DNA from: RPRB01 sp035519675
Lineage (GTDB): Bacteria; Myxococcota; Myxococcia; Myxococcales; Myxococcaceae
DNA: 64,000 nucleotides
Direction: 5' to 3'
Assembly (NCBI GenBank): GCA_035519675.1
Contig: DATIWB010000055.1
Coordinates: forward strand, 5,421-69,420
Part shown: piece after piece, positions 9,065 through 17,600 of the stretch
Numbering within the stretch: the stretch's first letter is position 1
Layout: each line of letters opens with the position of its first letter
The notes under the pieces: generated by a model
What the model saw: the letters and a program-made list of their open reading frames with translations, nothing else
Databases searched by the model: none
What the model was told of the DNA's origin: nothing
Made by a program: the position numbers and the translations under genes

Positions 9065-9240
9065 GCAGACTCTGCGGGGCCTCCTCGTCGCCTGCGCCTG
9101 CGCCTCGGCGCCGCCCCCCTTCCTGCGACGGCAAGGGCGAGGGCCGCGTCGCGGTCACCGTCGACGACCTGCCGCTCCGATGGGGAGCGGCCCGAGGCAC
9201 CCAACCCGTGGGCCTGGTGACCGCTCGCGGATGGCCCCGC
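9061..9240 (+). pseudogene. possible remnant of a polysaccharide-deacetylase lipoprotein gene
   Basis: Directly after the serine hydrolase (ATGA overlap at 9061) the sequence encodes RVAVTVDDLPL, which closely resembles the N-terminal catalytic strand of NodB-type polysaccharide deacetylases. A lipoprotein-like LRGLLVACACAS lies just upstream in a different frame, as if a frameshift had split them. After about 15 further residues the similarity ends and the opposite-strand TPR gene takes over. I read this as a truncated, frameshifted remnant. The alternative is chance similarity in a GC-rich spacer, which short matches cannot exclude. Confidence 0.32.
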
Positions 9241-9552
9241 TCAGAGCTCGCCGAGGCGCTGGTCGATCTCCTCGGCGAGAGACGGATGGTTCTGGGCCAG
9301 CGCCGTCTCCCGAGCGCCCTGGAGGACCTGCCGGGCCTCGTCCCGCCGACCCGCTCCGGCCAGCGCATCCCCCAGCGCGACCAGTGCCGCGGCGTAGTCA
9401 GGCTGAAGCGACACCGCTCGTCCGAGGCTCTCCGCCGCCTCGGCGTAGCGGCGCTCGTCGAGGAGGAGCTTCCCGAGCGAGAAGTGCACCATCGGAGAGC
9501 TGGGATGGTCGGCCGCCAGCTTCCGGAACTGCTCCTCGCGTTCGCTGCCCAT
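9241..9552 (-). CDS. small tetratricopeptide-repeat protein
   Basis: 103 residues starting at the ATG at 9552, which has a GAGGG-type ribosome site about 8 bases upstream; a longer frame to 9708 would run into the rsfS leader. The protein contains about two TPR units (MVHFSLGKLLLDERRYAEA, then YAAALVALGDALAGAGRRDE) plus flanking helices, and no signal peptide. TPR proteins act as protein-binding scaffolds. No partner is evident from position: it is flanked by genes on the other strand and divergent from rsfS by 59 bases. Confidence 0.8.
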   Translation of the reverse strand: MGSEREEQFRKLAADHPSSPMVHFSLGKLLLDERRYAEAAESLGRAVSLQPDYAAALVALGDALAGAGRRDEARQVLQGARETALAQNHPSLAEEIDQRLGEL

Positions 9553-9611
9553 CGCGATCGCCCTCGTACCACTCGCCGGGCACGAGCGCTCTGTCTTATG
9601 GTGCGCCGCCG

Positions 9612-10073
9612 TTGAGTCCCGCCAAGAGCAAGACCAAGCGTCCCCGCCCGGCTGCTTCCCGCGCCGCTGCCCGGAAACGGCCTGCCCGCCGTTCCGGGGC
9701 CCCGGCACTCACCCAGCCCCGGGCCGAGAACCCCGAGGCGCTCGCCCTGGCCCGGCGCGCGGCAACTCTCCTGGTGGACCGCAAGGCCACCGAGGTGGTG
9801 CTTCTCGACGTGCGGGGGATGAGCAGCTACGCCGACTACTTCGTCATCGCCTCCGGTGACTCGGAGCGGGGTGTCATCGCCACCGCCGAGCACGTCCGCG
9901 AGACGCTGAAGAACGCCGGCCACCGCACCATCGGCACCGAGGGGTTCGAGACCGGCCACTGGGTGCTGCTCGACTTCGGCGAGGTGGTGGTCCACGTCTT
10001 CTTCACCGAGGTGCGCGCCTTCTACGACCTCGACGGCCTCTGGGCAGACGCGCCCAAGGAGAAGGTGGCCTGA
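9612..10073 (+). CDS. rsfS: ribosomal silencing factor RsfS
   Basis: 153 residues. RsfS binds ribosomal protein uL14 on the large subunit and blocks subunit joining when nutrients are scarce. The family core is clear from about residue 45: LLVDRKATEVVLLDVRGMS, DYFVIASGDSERG and the C-terminal FYDLDGLW. No ATG precedes the core in frame. The most upstream sensible start is TTG at 9612, giving a Lys/Arg-rich basic tail of about 40 residues; the start is therefore uncertain. The stop overlaps the proposed CTG start of rlmH, as in the usual rsfS-rlmH operon. Confidence 0.9.
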   Translation: MSPAKSKTKRPRPAASRAAARKRPARRSGAPALTQPRAENPEALALARRAATLLVDRKATEVVLLDVRGMSSYADYFVIASGDSERGVIATAEHVRETLKNAGHRTIGTEGFETGHWVLLDFGEVVVHVFFTEVRAFYDLDGLWADAPKEKVA

Positions 10074-10531
10074 AGCTCCGCGTCCTCTCGGTGGGGCGCG
10101 ATCGATCCGGTTGGTTCGAGCCCGGGGTGCAGGGCTATGCGGAGCGGCTGCGGCGGTACGTCGAACTCGAGGTCGTGGAGCTGCCTGCGGCGAAGGGTGC
10201 GCTTCCGCCCGCGGACGCCCGCCGACGCGAGGGAGAAGCCGTGCTCGGGAAGGTGAGGCCGGAAAGCTGGCTGGTGGCGCTCGACGAGCGCGGCACCCTG
10301 CTCGACTCGGTGGAGCTGTCACGGCTGGTGGCGACTGCCCGGGACGCCGGACGCGAGCTGGTCTTCTGCATCGGAGGGGACGAGGGCCTGGACCCCTCCG
10401 TCCGGGAGCGGGCGTGGAAGGTGGTCGCGCTGTCGCGGATGACTCTTCCCCACCGGCTCGCCCGCCTGGTGCTGATGGAGCAGCTGTACCGCGCCTTCTC
10501 CTTGCTGCGTGGCGAGCCGTACCACAAGTAG
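10070..10531 (+). CDS. rlmH: 23S rRNA (pseudouridine1915-N3)-methyltransferase RlmH, probable CTG start
   Basis: RlmH is a SPOUT-class enzyme that methylates pseudouridine 1915 in helix 69 of 23S rRNA. The C-terminal knot is intact (IGGDEGLDPSVRERA, MTLPHRLARLVLMEQLYRA, terminal PYHK). The first standard in-frame start is GTG at 10091, which would remove the conserved first strand. Translating upstream gives (M)KLRVLSVGRD, the usual family N terminus, beginning at a CTG at 10070 that overlaps the rsfS stop as CTGA. AAGGAG at 10056-10061 is ideally placed 8 bases before it. I therefore take CTG as the start, giving 153 residues, near the normal length. Confidence 0.85.
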   Translation: MKLRVLSVGRDRSGWFEPGVQGYAERLRRYVELEVVELPAAKGALPPADARRREGEAVLGKVRPESWLVALDERGTLLDSVELSRLVATARDAGRELVFCIGGDEGLDPSVRERAWKVVALSRMTLPHRLARLVLMEQLYRAFSLLRGEPYHK

Positions 10532-10573
10532 TCGCTGCGCTCCGGCGGCAGAGGGATTATCCATCCCGGGCGA

Positions 10574-10798
10574 ATGGTCACGATCACCTACTGCAACGTC
10601 TGAGGGTACCTCCCCCGGGCCACCCGTGCGGCGGCCGAGCTGAAGAAGGCGCTGGGCGTGGAGACCGAGCTGATTGCCGGAAGTGGCGGCATCTTCGAGG
10701 TCGCGGTGAACGGGAAGGTGGTGGCGAAGAAGGGCCTGGGCGGCTTCCCCAGCGAGCAGGACGTGGTGAGGGCAGTCGGCGCCGCGCTCAAGCGCTGA
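10574..10798 (+). CDS. SelW/Rdx-family selenoprotein (Sec at in-frame TGA 10601-10603)
   Basis: The frame from ATG 10574 to TGA 10796-10798 encodes 74 residues if the TGA at codon 10 is read as selenocysteine. The start reads MVTITYCNVUGYLPRA, the classic SelW/Rdx thioredoxin-like N terminus with a CxxU redox motif followed by GY. Downstream, ELIAGSGGIFEVAVNGK and the terminal basic helix also match the family, so homology continues on both sides of the TGA. A small hairpin (CGGG-CCA-CCCG, 10616-10626) follows the UGA by 12 bases, but I cannot identify a clear SECIS. The gene follows rlmH by 42 bases. Its end overlaps the convergent acyltransferase gene by 11 bases. The likely role is a thiol or selenol redox partner in the cytoplasm. 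Confidence 0.87.
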
Positions 10799-11891
10799 CC
10801 GGGCCCACCGCGGGCACCGGGCGGGGCGCGCTCCGCCGGTCGAGCCGCCGGTAGATCCGATCGGTGAGCCACGAGAGCAGCGCGGTCGCGGCGATCAGGA
10901 CCAGGACCCACCCGGCGAACCCGGCCCATCCGCAGCGGCCACCGGCCAGGCGGACCAGCGAGACGCCACGGACCTCGTAGTAGATGAGCATCTCGTGCCA
11001 GAAGTAGGCGGCGAGCGACGAGGTCCCGAACAGCTCGAGCAGCCACACCCCCGGTGAGCGCCTCGCCCCTGCCGGCACGCGGGCCTCGATGGCCAGCAGG
11101 AGCAGGAGCACCGCCATCACCGCGATGCCCCGGGCCCCGGTGTTCGCCGGGTCGGTCACCCAGAACGCGTGCGGCGGATACACGGCGATCCAGAGCGGCT
11201 TCAGAAACCAGGCCGCGGCCGAGCCGAGGCCGATGCCCACCGCGAGGCGGCGGACCTGGACCGCGGTTCCCCGCGCGGCCACGGCGCCCGCTGCACCGCC
11301 GAGGAACGCCCAGCCCGCCCAGGGCAACAGGGGGAAGACCGAGTGCCGTGGGCCGTCCTTGTTGAAGAGATCCTGGAGCGGGCCGGTGACTCCGTCGGCG
11401 AATGGCGAGAGGAGGAAGAGGGTGACGGCGACCAGCACCGAGACCAGGGCCAGCGTCCGTGGGCTCCCGGCGAGCGCCACGTTCAGGGGCAGGGCGGCCA
11501 GCAAGGTGAGCCCGATGCACTGGAGGATGTCGATCCGGAGCAGCCAGCCCGGCTCGACCGAGATCGGGAACCACACCCAGTTGATCAGCGTGCCCACCGC
11601 GAGCACCTCGGCGATGCGCCGCAGGGTCCGGAGCACCCGTGGCGCGCGCGGACCCCCGGCGGCCGCGGCGCGGACCTGGACCAGCGCCAGGGAGAAGCCG
11701 GCGGCGAAGATGAACGACGGGGCCACCAGACCGTTGACGTAGTCGAGCACGCCGGCCACCGGGGTCGCGAGCAGCTGCTTGCGGAGCAACACCATCGCGT
11801 GCGTCTCGACCATCACCAGCACCGCGATGCCACGAAGCCAGTCGAAGGCCCGGACGCGCGCCTGGGCGGAAGCCGGAGACGGGCTGGGCAC
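10788..11891 (-). CDS. membrane acyltransferase, HGSNAT/DUF1624-like
   Basis: 367 residues with about ten hydrophobic helices. The N-terminal FDWLRGIAVLVMVETH, with arginine in the first helix and a histidine at its end, is the hallmark of heparan-alpha-glucosaminide N-acetyltransferase-like and DUF1624/DUF5009 membrane proteins. These are thought to move acyl groups across the membrane onto sugars. A late AAYFWHEMLIYYEV segment contains a second conserved His. The acceptor is unknown. The gene stands alone, converging with selW and divergent from gpmI. Confidence 0.78.
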   Translation of the reverse strand: MPSPSPASAQARVRAFDWLRGIAVLVMVETHAMVLLRKQLLATPVAGVLDYVNGLVAPSFIFAAGFSLALVQVRAAAAGGPRAPRVLRTLRRIAEVLAVGTLINWVWFPISVEPGWLLRIDILQCIGLTLLAALPLNVALAGSPRTLALVSVLVAVTLFLLSPFADGVTGPLQDLFNKDGPRHSVFPLLPWAGWAFLGGAAGAVAARGTAVQVRRLAVGIGLGSAAAWFLKPLWIAVYPPHAFWVTDPANTGARGIAVMAVLLLLLAIEARVPAGARRSPGVWLLELFGTSSLAAYFWHEMLIYYEVRGVSLVRLAGGRCGWAGFAGWVLVLIAATALLSWLTDRIYRRLDRRSAPRPVPAVGPVSA

Positions 11892-11962
11892 GGGTCGGTT
11901 CTACCACCGTAGCCCCACCGAGAACCGTCGACGCGCCCCGTCGCGCTGGCTACCCTGAGCCC

Positions 11963-13504
11963 ATGCCTCCCAAGCACCGCGTTCTCCTGGCCATCCTGGA
12001 CGGCTGGGGCGTCCGCTCCGAGCGCGAGGACAACGCCATCCTCCTCGCCGGTACCCCCAGCCTCGACCGCTTCGCCGGGAAGATGCCGCGCACCGAGCTG
12101 CTGAGCTCGGGGCTGGCGGTGGGACTGCCCGAGGGCCAGATGGGCAACTCCGAGGTGGGTCACACCAACATCGGGGCCGGGCGAATCGTCTACCAGGACC
12201 TGGTGCGCATCAACCGCGCGGTGGAGCGCGACGAGCTGGTGCACAACCCGGCGCTGGTGGCGGCGATGGACACCGCACGGGCGGAGGGCAAGGCGCTGCA
12301 CCTCATGGGCCTGATCGGCCCCGGCGGGGTGCACGCCTCACAGGAGCACCTGCTCGGGCTGCTGAAGGCGGCGAAGACCCGCGGTGCGCCTCGCGTCTTC
12401 GTCCATGCATTCCTCGACGGGCGCGACACCCCACCGAAGAGCGCGCTGGGGTACCTCGAGGAGCTCGAGCGCTTCCTCCGCGAGACCGGGACGGGTCGCA
12501 TCGCCACGGTCATCGGGCGCTTCTACGCGATGGACCGCGACAAGCGCTGGGACCGAGTGCAGCAGGCCTACGACGCCATGGTCCGCGGCGTGGGCCGTCG
12601 TGCGCCCGGGGCGCTGGAGGCGGTCCGCGCCTCGTACGGAGAGAAGGTCGGCGACGAGTTCGTGCCTCCCACGGTGATCGTCGACGGAGACGCGCCGGTG
12701 GCAACGATCGGCGACGGCGACGCGGTCATCTTCTTCAACTTCCGCGCGGACCGCGCACGCGAGCTGACCCGCGCCCTCGCCGTGCCTGGCTTCCACGAGT
12801 TCGACCGGGGCGGGCTCCGGCTGGGGATGTTCGTCTGCATGACCCAGTACGACGAGACCTTCGACTTGCCGGTGGCGTTCCCGCCCGAGCAGCCGCGGGA
12901 GATCTTCGCCGAGGTCCTCGCCGAGCACGGACTCACCCAGTTCCGCACCGCGGAGACCGAGAAGTACGCGCATGTCACCTTCTTCTTCAACGGCGGACGG
13001 GAGGTGGTCTTCCCGGGCGAGGAGCGGGTGCTCATCCCCAGCCCACGCGAGGTGAAGACGTACGATCTGAAGCCGGAGATGGCGGCGCCCGAGGTGACGT
13101 CGCGCCTGGTGCAGGCCGTCGACTCGGGAAGGTACGACTTCCTGCTGGTGAACTACGCCAACCCCGACATGGTCGGCCACACCGGGAACCTCGAGGCGGC
13201 GATGAAGGCGGTCCGGGTGGTCGACGACTGCCTCGGCCGGCTCGCGGAGGCGTGCGCGCGGGCAAACATGGTGCTGGTCATCACCGCCGACCACGGAAAC
13301 TGCGAGCTGATGCGAGATCCGGTGACCGGCCAGCCGCACACCGCCCACACCACCAACCCGGTGCCGTTCCACCTCGTGCACCCGGACTTCGTCGGGGCGA
13401 AGCTGCGCAGCGGGGGGATCCTCGCGGACGTGGCGCCCACGCTCCTGAAGATCATGGGCCTGCCGCAGCCGAAGGAGATGAACCGGAACAGCCTGCTGGC
13501 GTGA
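11963..13504 (+). CDS. gpmI: 2,3-bisphosphoglycerate-independent phosphoglycerate mutase
   Basis: 513 residues, the normal length for GpmI. The enzyme interconverts 3- and 2-phosphoglycerate through a phosphoserine intermediate using two Mn ions. Visible landmarks are the metal-binding LDGWG near the N terminus, the catalytic-serine motif MGNSEVGHTNIGAG, HAFLDGRDTPP, the NFRADRARELTRA segment and the C-terminal metal sites VNYANPDMVGHTG and ITADHGNCE. The ATG start is the natural one. It appears monocistronic: an acyltransferase diverges upstream and a palindrome-rich spacer follows. Confidence 0.97.
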   Translation: MPPKHRVLLAILDGWGVRSEREDNAILLAGTPSLDRFAGKMPRTELLSSGLAVGLPEGQMGNSEVGHTNIGAGRIVYQDLVRINRAVERDELVHNPALVAAMDTARAEGKALHLMGLIGPGGVHASQEHLLGLLKAAKTRGAPRVFVHAFLDGRDTPPKSALGYLEELERFLRETGTGRIATVIGRFYAMDRDKRWDRVQQAYDAMVRGVGRRAPGALEAVRASYGEKVGDEFVPPTVIVDGDAPVATIGDGDAVIFFNFRADRARELTRALAVPGFHEFDRGGLRLGMFVCMTQYDETFDLPVAFPPEQPREIFAEVLAEHGLTQFRTAETEKYAHVTFFFNGGREVVFPGEERVLIPSPREVKTYDLKPEMAAPEVTSRLVQAVDSGRYDFLLVNYANPDMVGHTGNLEAAMKAVRVVDDCLGRLAEACARANMVLVITADHGNCELMRDPVTGQPHTAHTTNPVPFHLVHPDFVGAKLRSGGILADVAPTLLKIMGLPQPKEMNRNSLLA

Positions 13505-13713
13505 GTCGGCGAGCCTCGACCGAGCCCGGAGGTCGTGGATGCGCTCCGCCGGGGTCCGCGTAGCCGGTCAGGGGATCCCGCCGCGCGGACCGCTCGTCCC
13601 AGCAGAGCGAGGACCGGCTCCGCGCGCCACCGAGGTCGGCGGGCTGAGGCCGAGCAGGTAAGCGGCACCGGTCGAGCGTCGAGTCGACCAATCTCTCGGT
13701 TTCACAGGGCTTT

Positions 13714-13860
13714 TCGAGGTGCCAGACACCTCGTTACGGACATCTCGTGACGGAGCCCTCGACCAAGGTGTCAAACACCTCTGTCGCCTCTGTCGGCCCG
13801 AGGTCTCGCCGTTCCCTTCGCCCGCCGACGAAGGTGTCCGACGAAGGTGTCAAACACCTC
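13714..13860. repeat. second cluster of REP-like palindromes in the gpmI-comF spacer
   Basis: The 430-base spacer between gpmI and comF (13505-13934) holds no convincing gene. Its second half carries the same palindrome family as at 1.2 kb: GAGGTGCCAGACACCTC (13716-13732), AAGGTGTCAAACACCTC (13765-13781), a half copy AAGGTGTC (13831-13838) and another full AAGGTGTCAAACACCTC (13844-13860). The first base often differs (G or A), and the central three bases vary while symmetry is kept. The remaining spacer, 13505-13710, shows nothing recognisable. Confidence 0.8.
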
Positions 13861-13934
13861 TGCCAGCTCGGGCGTCCCCTTCGCCCGGCCGCCTGCGCCA
13901 GTGCCGGGCCCGGGACTTGCTGTAGCAAGTCCAG

Positions 13935-14663
13935 ATGTCCCTCGGTGCCGAGCTGCTGGCGCTGGTGTTCCCCCCCGCATGCGCCGCGTGCGGGACGCTG
14001 CTCGACGCGGAGGCTCCGTTCTGCGCGCTCTGCACGCTGGCGACCGAGCCGGTGCCGCGGCCGGGCTGCGGGCGTTGCGCGGAGCCGGTCGAGGTGCCCG
14101 GGCGCTGCGCCCGGTGCCGCCGGGCGCCGCCGGCGTTCACCTCGGCCCACGCCGCGTTCGTGCACACCGGGCCGCTCGCCCGCGCCATTCACCGGTTCAA
14201 GTACGAGGGCCACAGCGCCCTGGCACTGCCGCTGGGCAGGGCTCTCGCCGACGAGTCCGTGAGCTGGCTCGACCGCCTGGGCCCGAGCGCGACCCTCGTC
14301 CCCATTCCGCTCCACCGCGGCCGCCTCCTCTGGCGAGGGTACGACCAGGCAGCCCTCCTCACGCGGGCGCTGGCCCGGGCGACTGGAGTCCCCATGCGGG
14401 CCACCCTCCTCCGCCGCGTCCGGGCCACCCGGCGGCAGGTGGGGCTCACCGAGGCCGAGCGCACCGAGAACGTGCACGGGGCGTTCGCCGTGACCGGGCA
14501 GCTTCCGCGGGGAGCGCTGGTGCTGGTGGACGACGTGCTCACCACCGGAGCCACCGCCCGGGCCGCAAGCGCCGTCCTCCGTGAGGCCGGAGCCCGGGGG
14601 GTGTACGTCCTCACCCTGGCCCGGGCGGTCGGGGAAGCATCGCCCGGTCGCTTCGGGTTATGA
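13935..14663 (+). CDS. comF: ComF-family phosphoribosyltransferase-like protein
   Basis: 242 residues. The N terminus has a zinc-ribbon-like set of cysteine pairs (CAAC, CALC, CGRC, CARC within residues 15-60), and the C-terminal half is a PRTase fold. It includes the PRPP loop LVLVDDVLTTGAT and the family motif LLWRGYDQAALL. In naturally competent bacteria ComF supports DNA uptake; elsewhere its substrate is uncertain. The ATG at 13935 has only a weak ribosome site. The GTG of the large transglutaminase-like gene follows its stop by 13 bases, so both may share a transcript. Confidence 0.88.
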   Translation: MSLGAELLALVFPPACAACGTLLDAEAPFCALCTLATEPVPRPGCGRCAEPVEVPGRCARCRRAPPAFTSAHAAFVHTGPLARAIHRFKYEGHSALALPLGRALADESVSWLDRLGPSATLVPIPLHRGRLLWRGYDQAALLTRALARATGVPMRATLLRRVRATRRQVGLTEAERTENVHGAFAVTGQLPRGALVLVDDVLTTGATARAASAVLREAGARGVYVLTLARAVGEASPGRFGL

Positions 14664-14676
14664 GGGACGGGACACC

Positions 14677-17600
14677 GTGGTCTCCAGCCTCCTTCTCTCG
14701 GCCCTCCTCGTCGCAGGGTCCCCTGCCCTTCCCGTCGACGATCCACTTCCGGCCGAGGCGCAAGCCCGGGCGAAGGAGGCGCTCGCCCAGTCCCGCTCGC
14801 TGCGAGGCGCCGCGGCGTTACTGCGCCTCCGCGGGCTGCGCGACGATCTCGCAGACCCGCGCCCGGTGGACACGACGCTCGGGCGCATCGCGGCCGACGG
14901 TCGCACCGAGCCCTTCACCCGCACCCTGGCCCGGCAGCTCCTGGCGGACATCGACGTCACCCAGGGCCGGGTGGACGCAGCCGAGCGCCGGCTCCGCGCG
15001 CTCGGGTACGAGCAGGAGGTGTACGTGCTCGGCAGCTTCGAGAACGAGGGCAAGACCGGCTGCGACACCGACTTCGGCCCCGAGCAGAGCCTGGACCTCG
15101 AGGCCTCGCTCCAGGCCAAGGGTCACCTCGCCCGATGGCGAAGGGCTCCGGCGCGCTCGCTCGACGGAGGGGTCGACCTCGGGGCGATGCTCCGCCCCTC
15201 GCGCGGCGTGGTGGCGTACGTGCTCGCGCTCCTCGACGAACCGGCGCCGCGCCGCACCGTCCTCGCGCTGGGAACCTCGGGTGGCTTCCGGCTCTGGGTG
15301 AACGGCGACAAGGTGGCGAGCGGCGAGGCCTACCATCCTGCGCGACCCGACCAGGAGCGGGTCTCGGTCCAGCTTCGCGCCGGCATCAACCGGGTGCTCC
15401 TCAAGGTGTGCCACGAGGACTCCGGGGTGCTCGGGGCCTACCTCCGGGACGAGTCGGCGCGTGCCCGTCCGCTGACGCCCGGCCGTCTCCCGGCGATGCC
15501 CGTGGGACCCGCTCCCGCGGCCCGGCGGCTCCCTACCCTGAGCACCGCGCTCGAGGCGCAGGTGGCCCGCCGTCCCGACGATGCACCGCTCCGCGGCGAG
15601 CTCGCCCAGGTGCTCGAGGCGACCCAGGCCTTCGACACCCGCGAGCATGCCGACGCGGTGAACGCCGAGCGGGCCGCGGCCGACGCCGGACGCGCCGGCC
15701 ATCCCGACGCCCGCATCGAGCTGCTGGCCGCGCGTCTCCAGCAGGACGAGAACCTCCGCCGCCGGCACCTCGAGACCGCGCTCGCCGCGGCCCCGGACCT
15801 GAGCGAGGCGCGCCTGCTGCTCGCCCGGGCCGAGCTCTCCCAGGGTCACCCCGAGCGAGTGCTCACCCTGCTCCAGCCCCTGGTGCAACGGTGGAAGGCG
15901 TTCGTCCCGGCCCAGGTGCTCCTCGCCCGTGCCGAGGACGACCTGGGCGACTCGGTGTCGGCGACCCAGCGCATCGAGGGGCTTCCACAATCCGCCTGGC
16001 GGGTCCCGGACGCGGGTCGAGAGCGGGTGCGCAGCGCTCGGCGCCTGGACCGCTCGGACGAGGCCCTGGAGCGGCTCCGCGGTGTGCTCCAGGCGCGGCC
16101 CGGCGACGGGGCGAGCCTGTCGCTCCTCGCGGAGATGCTGGCCGACCACGCCGACGTGACCGGCGCCGCAGACGCGCTCCGCAGGGCGCTCCGGCTGTCG
16201 CCCACCAGCAACGACGTCCGTCTGCGGCTGGCGGAGCTCCTCGCCTCCAACGGGCGGCTCGAGGAGGGGCTCGCCCTCTTCACCGAGGCCGAGGCTCTCT
16301 GCCCCGACGAGCCGGAGGTGTTCGAGCGGAAGGGACGGGCCCTGCTCTACGCCGGGCAGAAGGACGCGGCACTCGCCGCCCTGGAGCGGTCGCTGGTGCT
16401 CCGCCCGCAGAACCCGGCGCTGCGCGACGCGGTCCGGGCGCTCCGCGGGACCGAGACCTCGGCGGCGAGCACCGACGCCATCGACGTCCGGCCGCTGCTC
16501 GCCGAGGCGGACAGCTACGCCGAGGACGCCGTGACGCTGGCCGACGTCACCCGGGTGCGCGTGCAGCAGAGCGGCCTGTCCAGCCGCTTCCACCAGCTCG
16601 CGGTGAAGGTCTACACCCGCCGCGGCGTGGACGCCTTCCGGAGCTTTCCCATCACCTACAGCCCGAGCCGCGAGGAGGTACGGATCCTCCGCGCACGCAT
16701 CACCAAGCCCGACGGCTCGCTGGTGGAGAGCTTCGGCGACACCAACCGCAGCCTGAACGAGCCCTGGTCCGGCATGTACTACGACGCCCAGGCGAAGGTG
16801 CTCTCCTTCCCCGGTCTCGCCCCGGGCGACGTGCTGGAGCTGCAGTACCGGGTCGAGGACACCGCGAGCGACAACCTCCTCTCCGACTACTGGGGCGATC
16901 TCTCGTACGTGCAGGGCGTCACCCCGAAGCTCCGCTGGGAGTACCTGGTCGACATGCCGGCAGGGCGGACGCTCTACTGGAACGAGAAGACGCTCGGCGC
17001 CGGGGTGAACGCACGGCGCGAGCCCTCCCCCGACGGACGCGTCCTCTACCGGTTCGAGGCGAAGCGCGTCTCCCGGGTGACCCCCGAGCCGGGAATGCCG
17101 GGCTGGTCCGAGGTGGCGGCGACGCTGCACGTCTCGACCTACCGGACCTGGGAGGACGTGGGCCGCTACTACTGGAGCCTCATCCGGGATCAGCTGGTGC
17201 CCGACGACAGCATCCGTCGCGCCGCCGAGGGGGCGCTGAAGGGCATCGACCGCAAGGACACCCGGGCGGTGGTGGGTGCGCTCTACGAGTACGTGGTGAA
17301 GAACACCCGCTACGTGGCGCTGGAGTTCGGCATCCACGGGTACAAGCCCTACCGGGTCGACCGGGTGCTGGCGCGCCGCTTCGGCGACTGCAAGGACAAG
17401 GCGGCGCTGCTCCACGCCCTGCTCGAGGTCTCGGGCGTGGACAGCCGCATCGTGCTCCTCCGGATGCGCCAGCTCGGGTCCGTGCCGGCCGAGCCGGCGT
17501 CGCTCGCGGTCTTCAACCACGCCATCGTCTACGTGCCGGCGCTCGACTGGTACCTGGACGGCACCGCCGAGTTCCACGGCGCGACCGAGCTGCCCATCCC

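Noticed and set aside
10101..10160. GGTTCGAGCCCGGGGTGCAGGGC resembling a tRNA T-arm.
   Set aside because: It lies inside rlmH in frame with conserved residues, and no acceptor stem or anticodon arm can be drawn.
14581..14676. Upstream extension of the large transglutaminase-like frame.
   Set aside because: It overlaps comF and is Pro/Arg-rich out-of-frame sequence. The GTG at 14677 begins a clear signal peptide.
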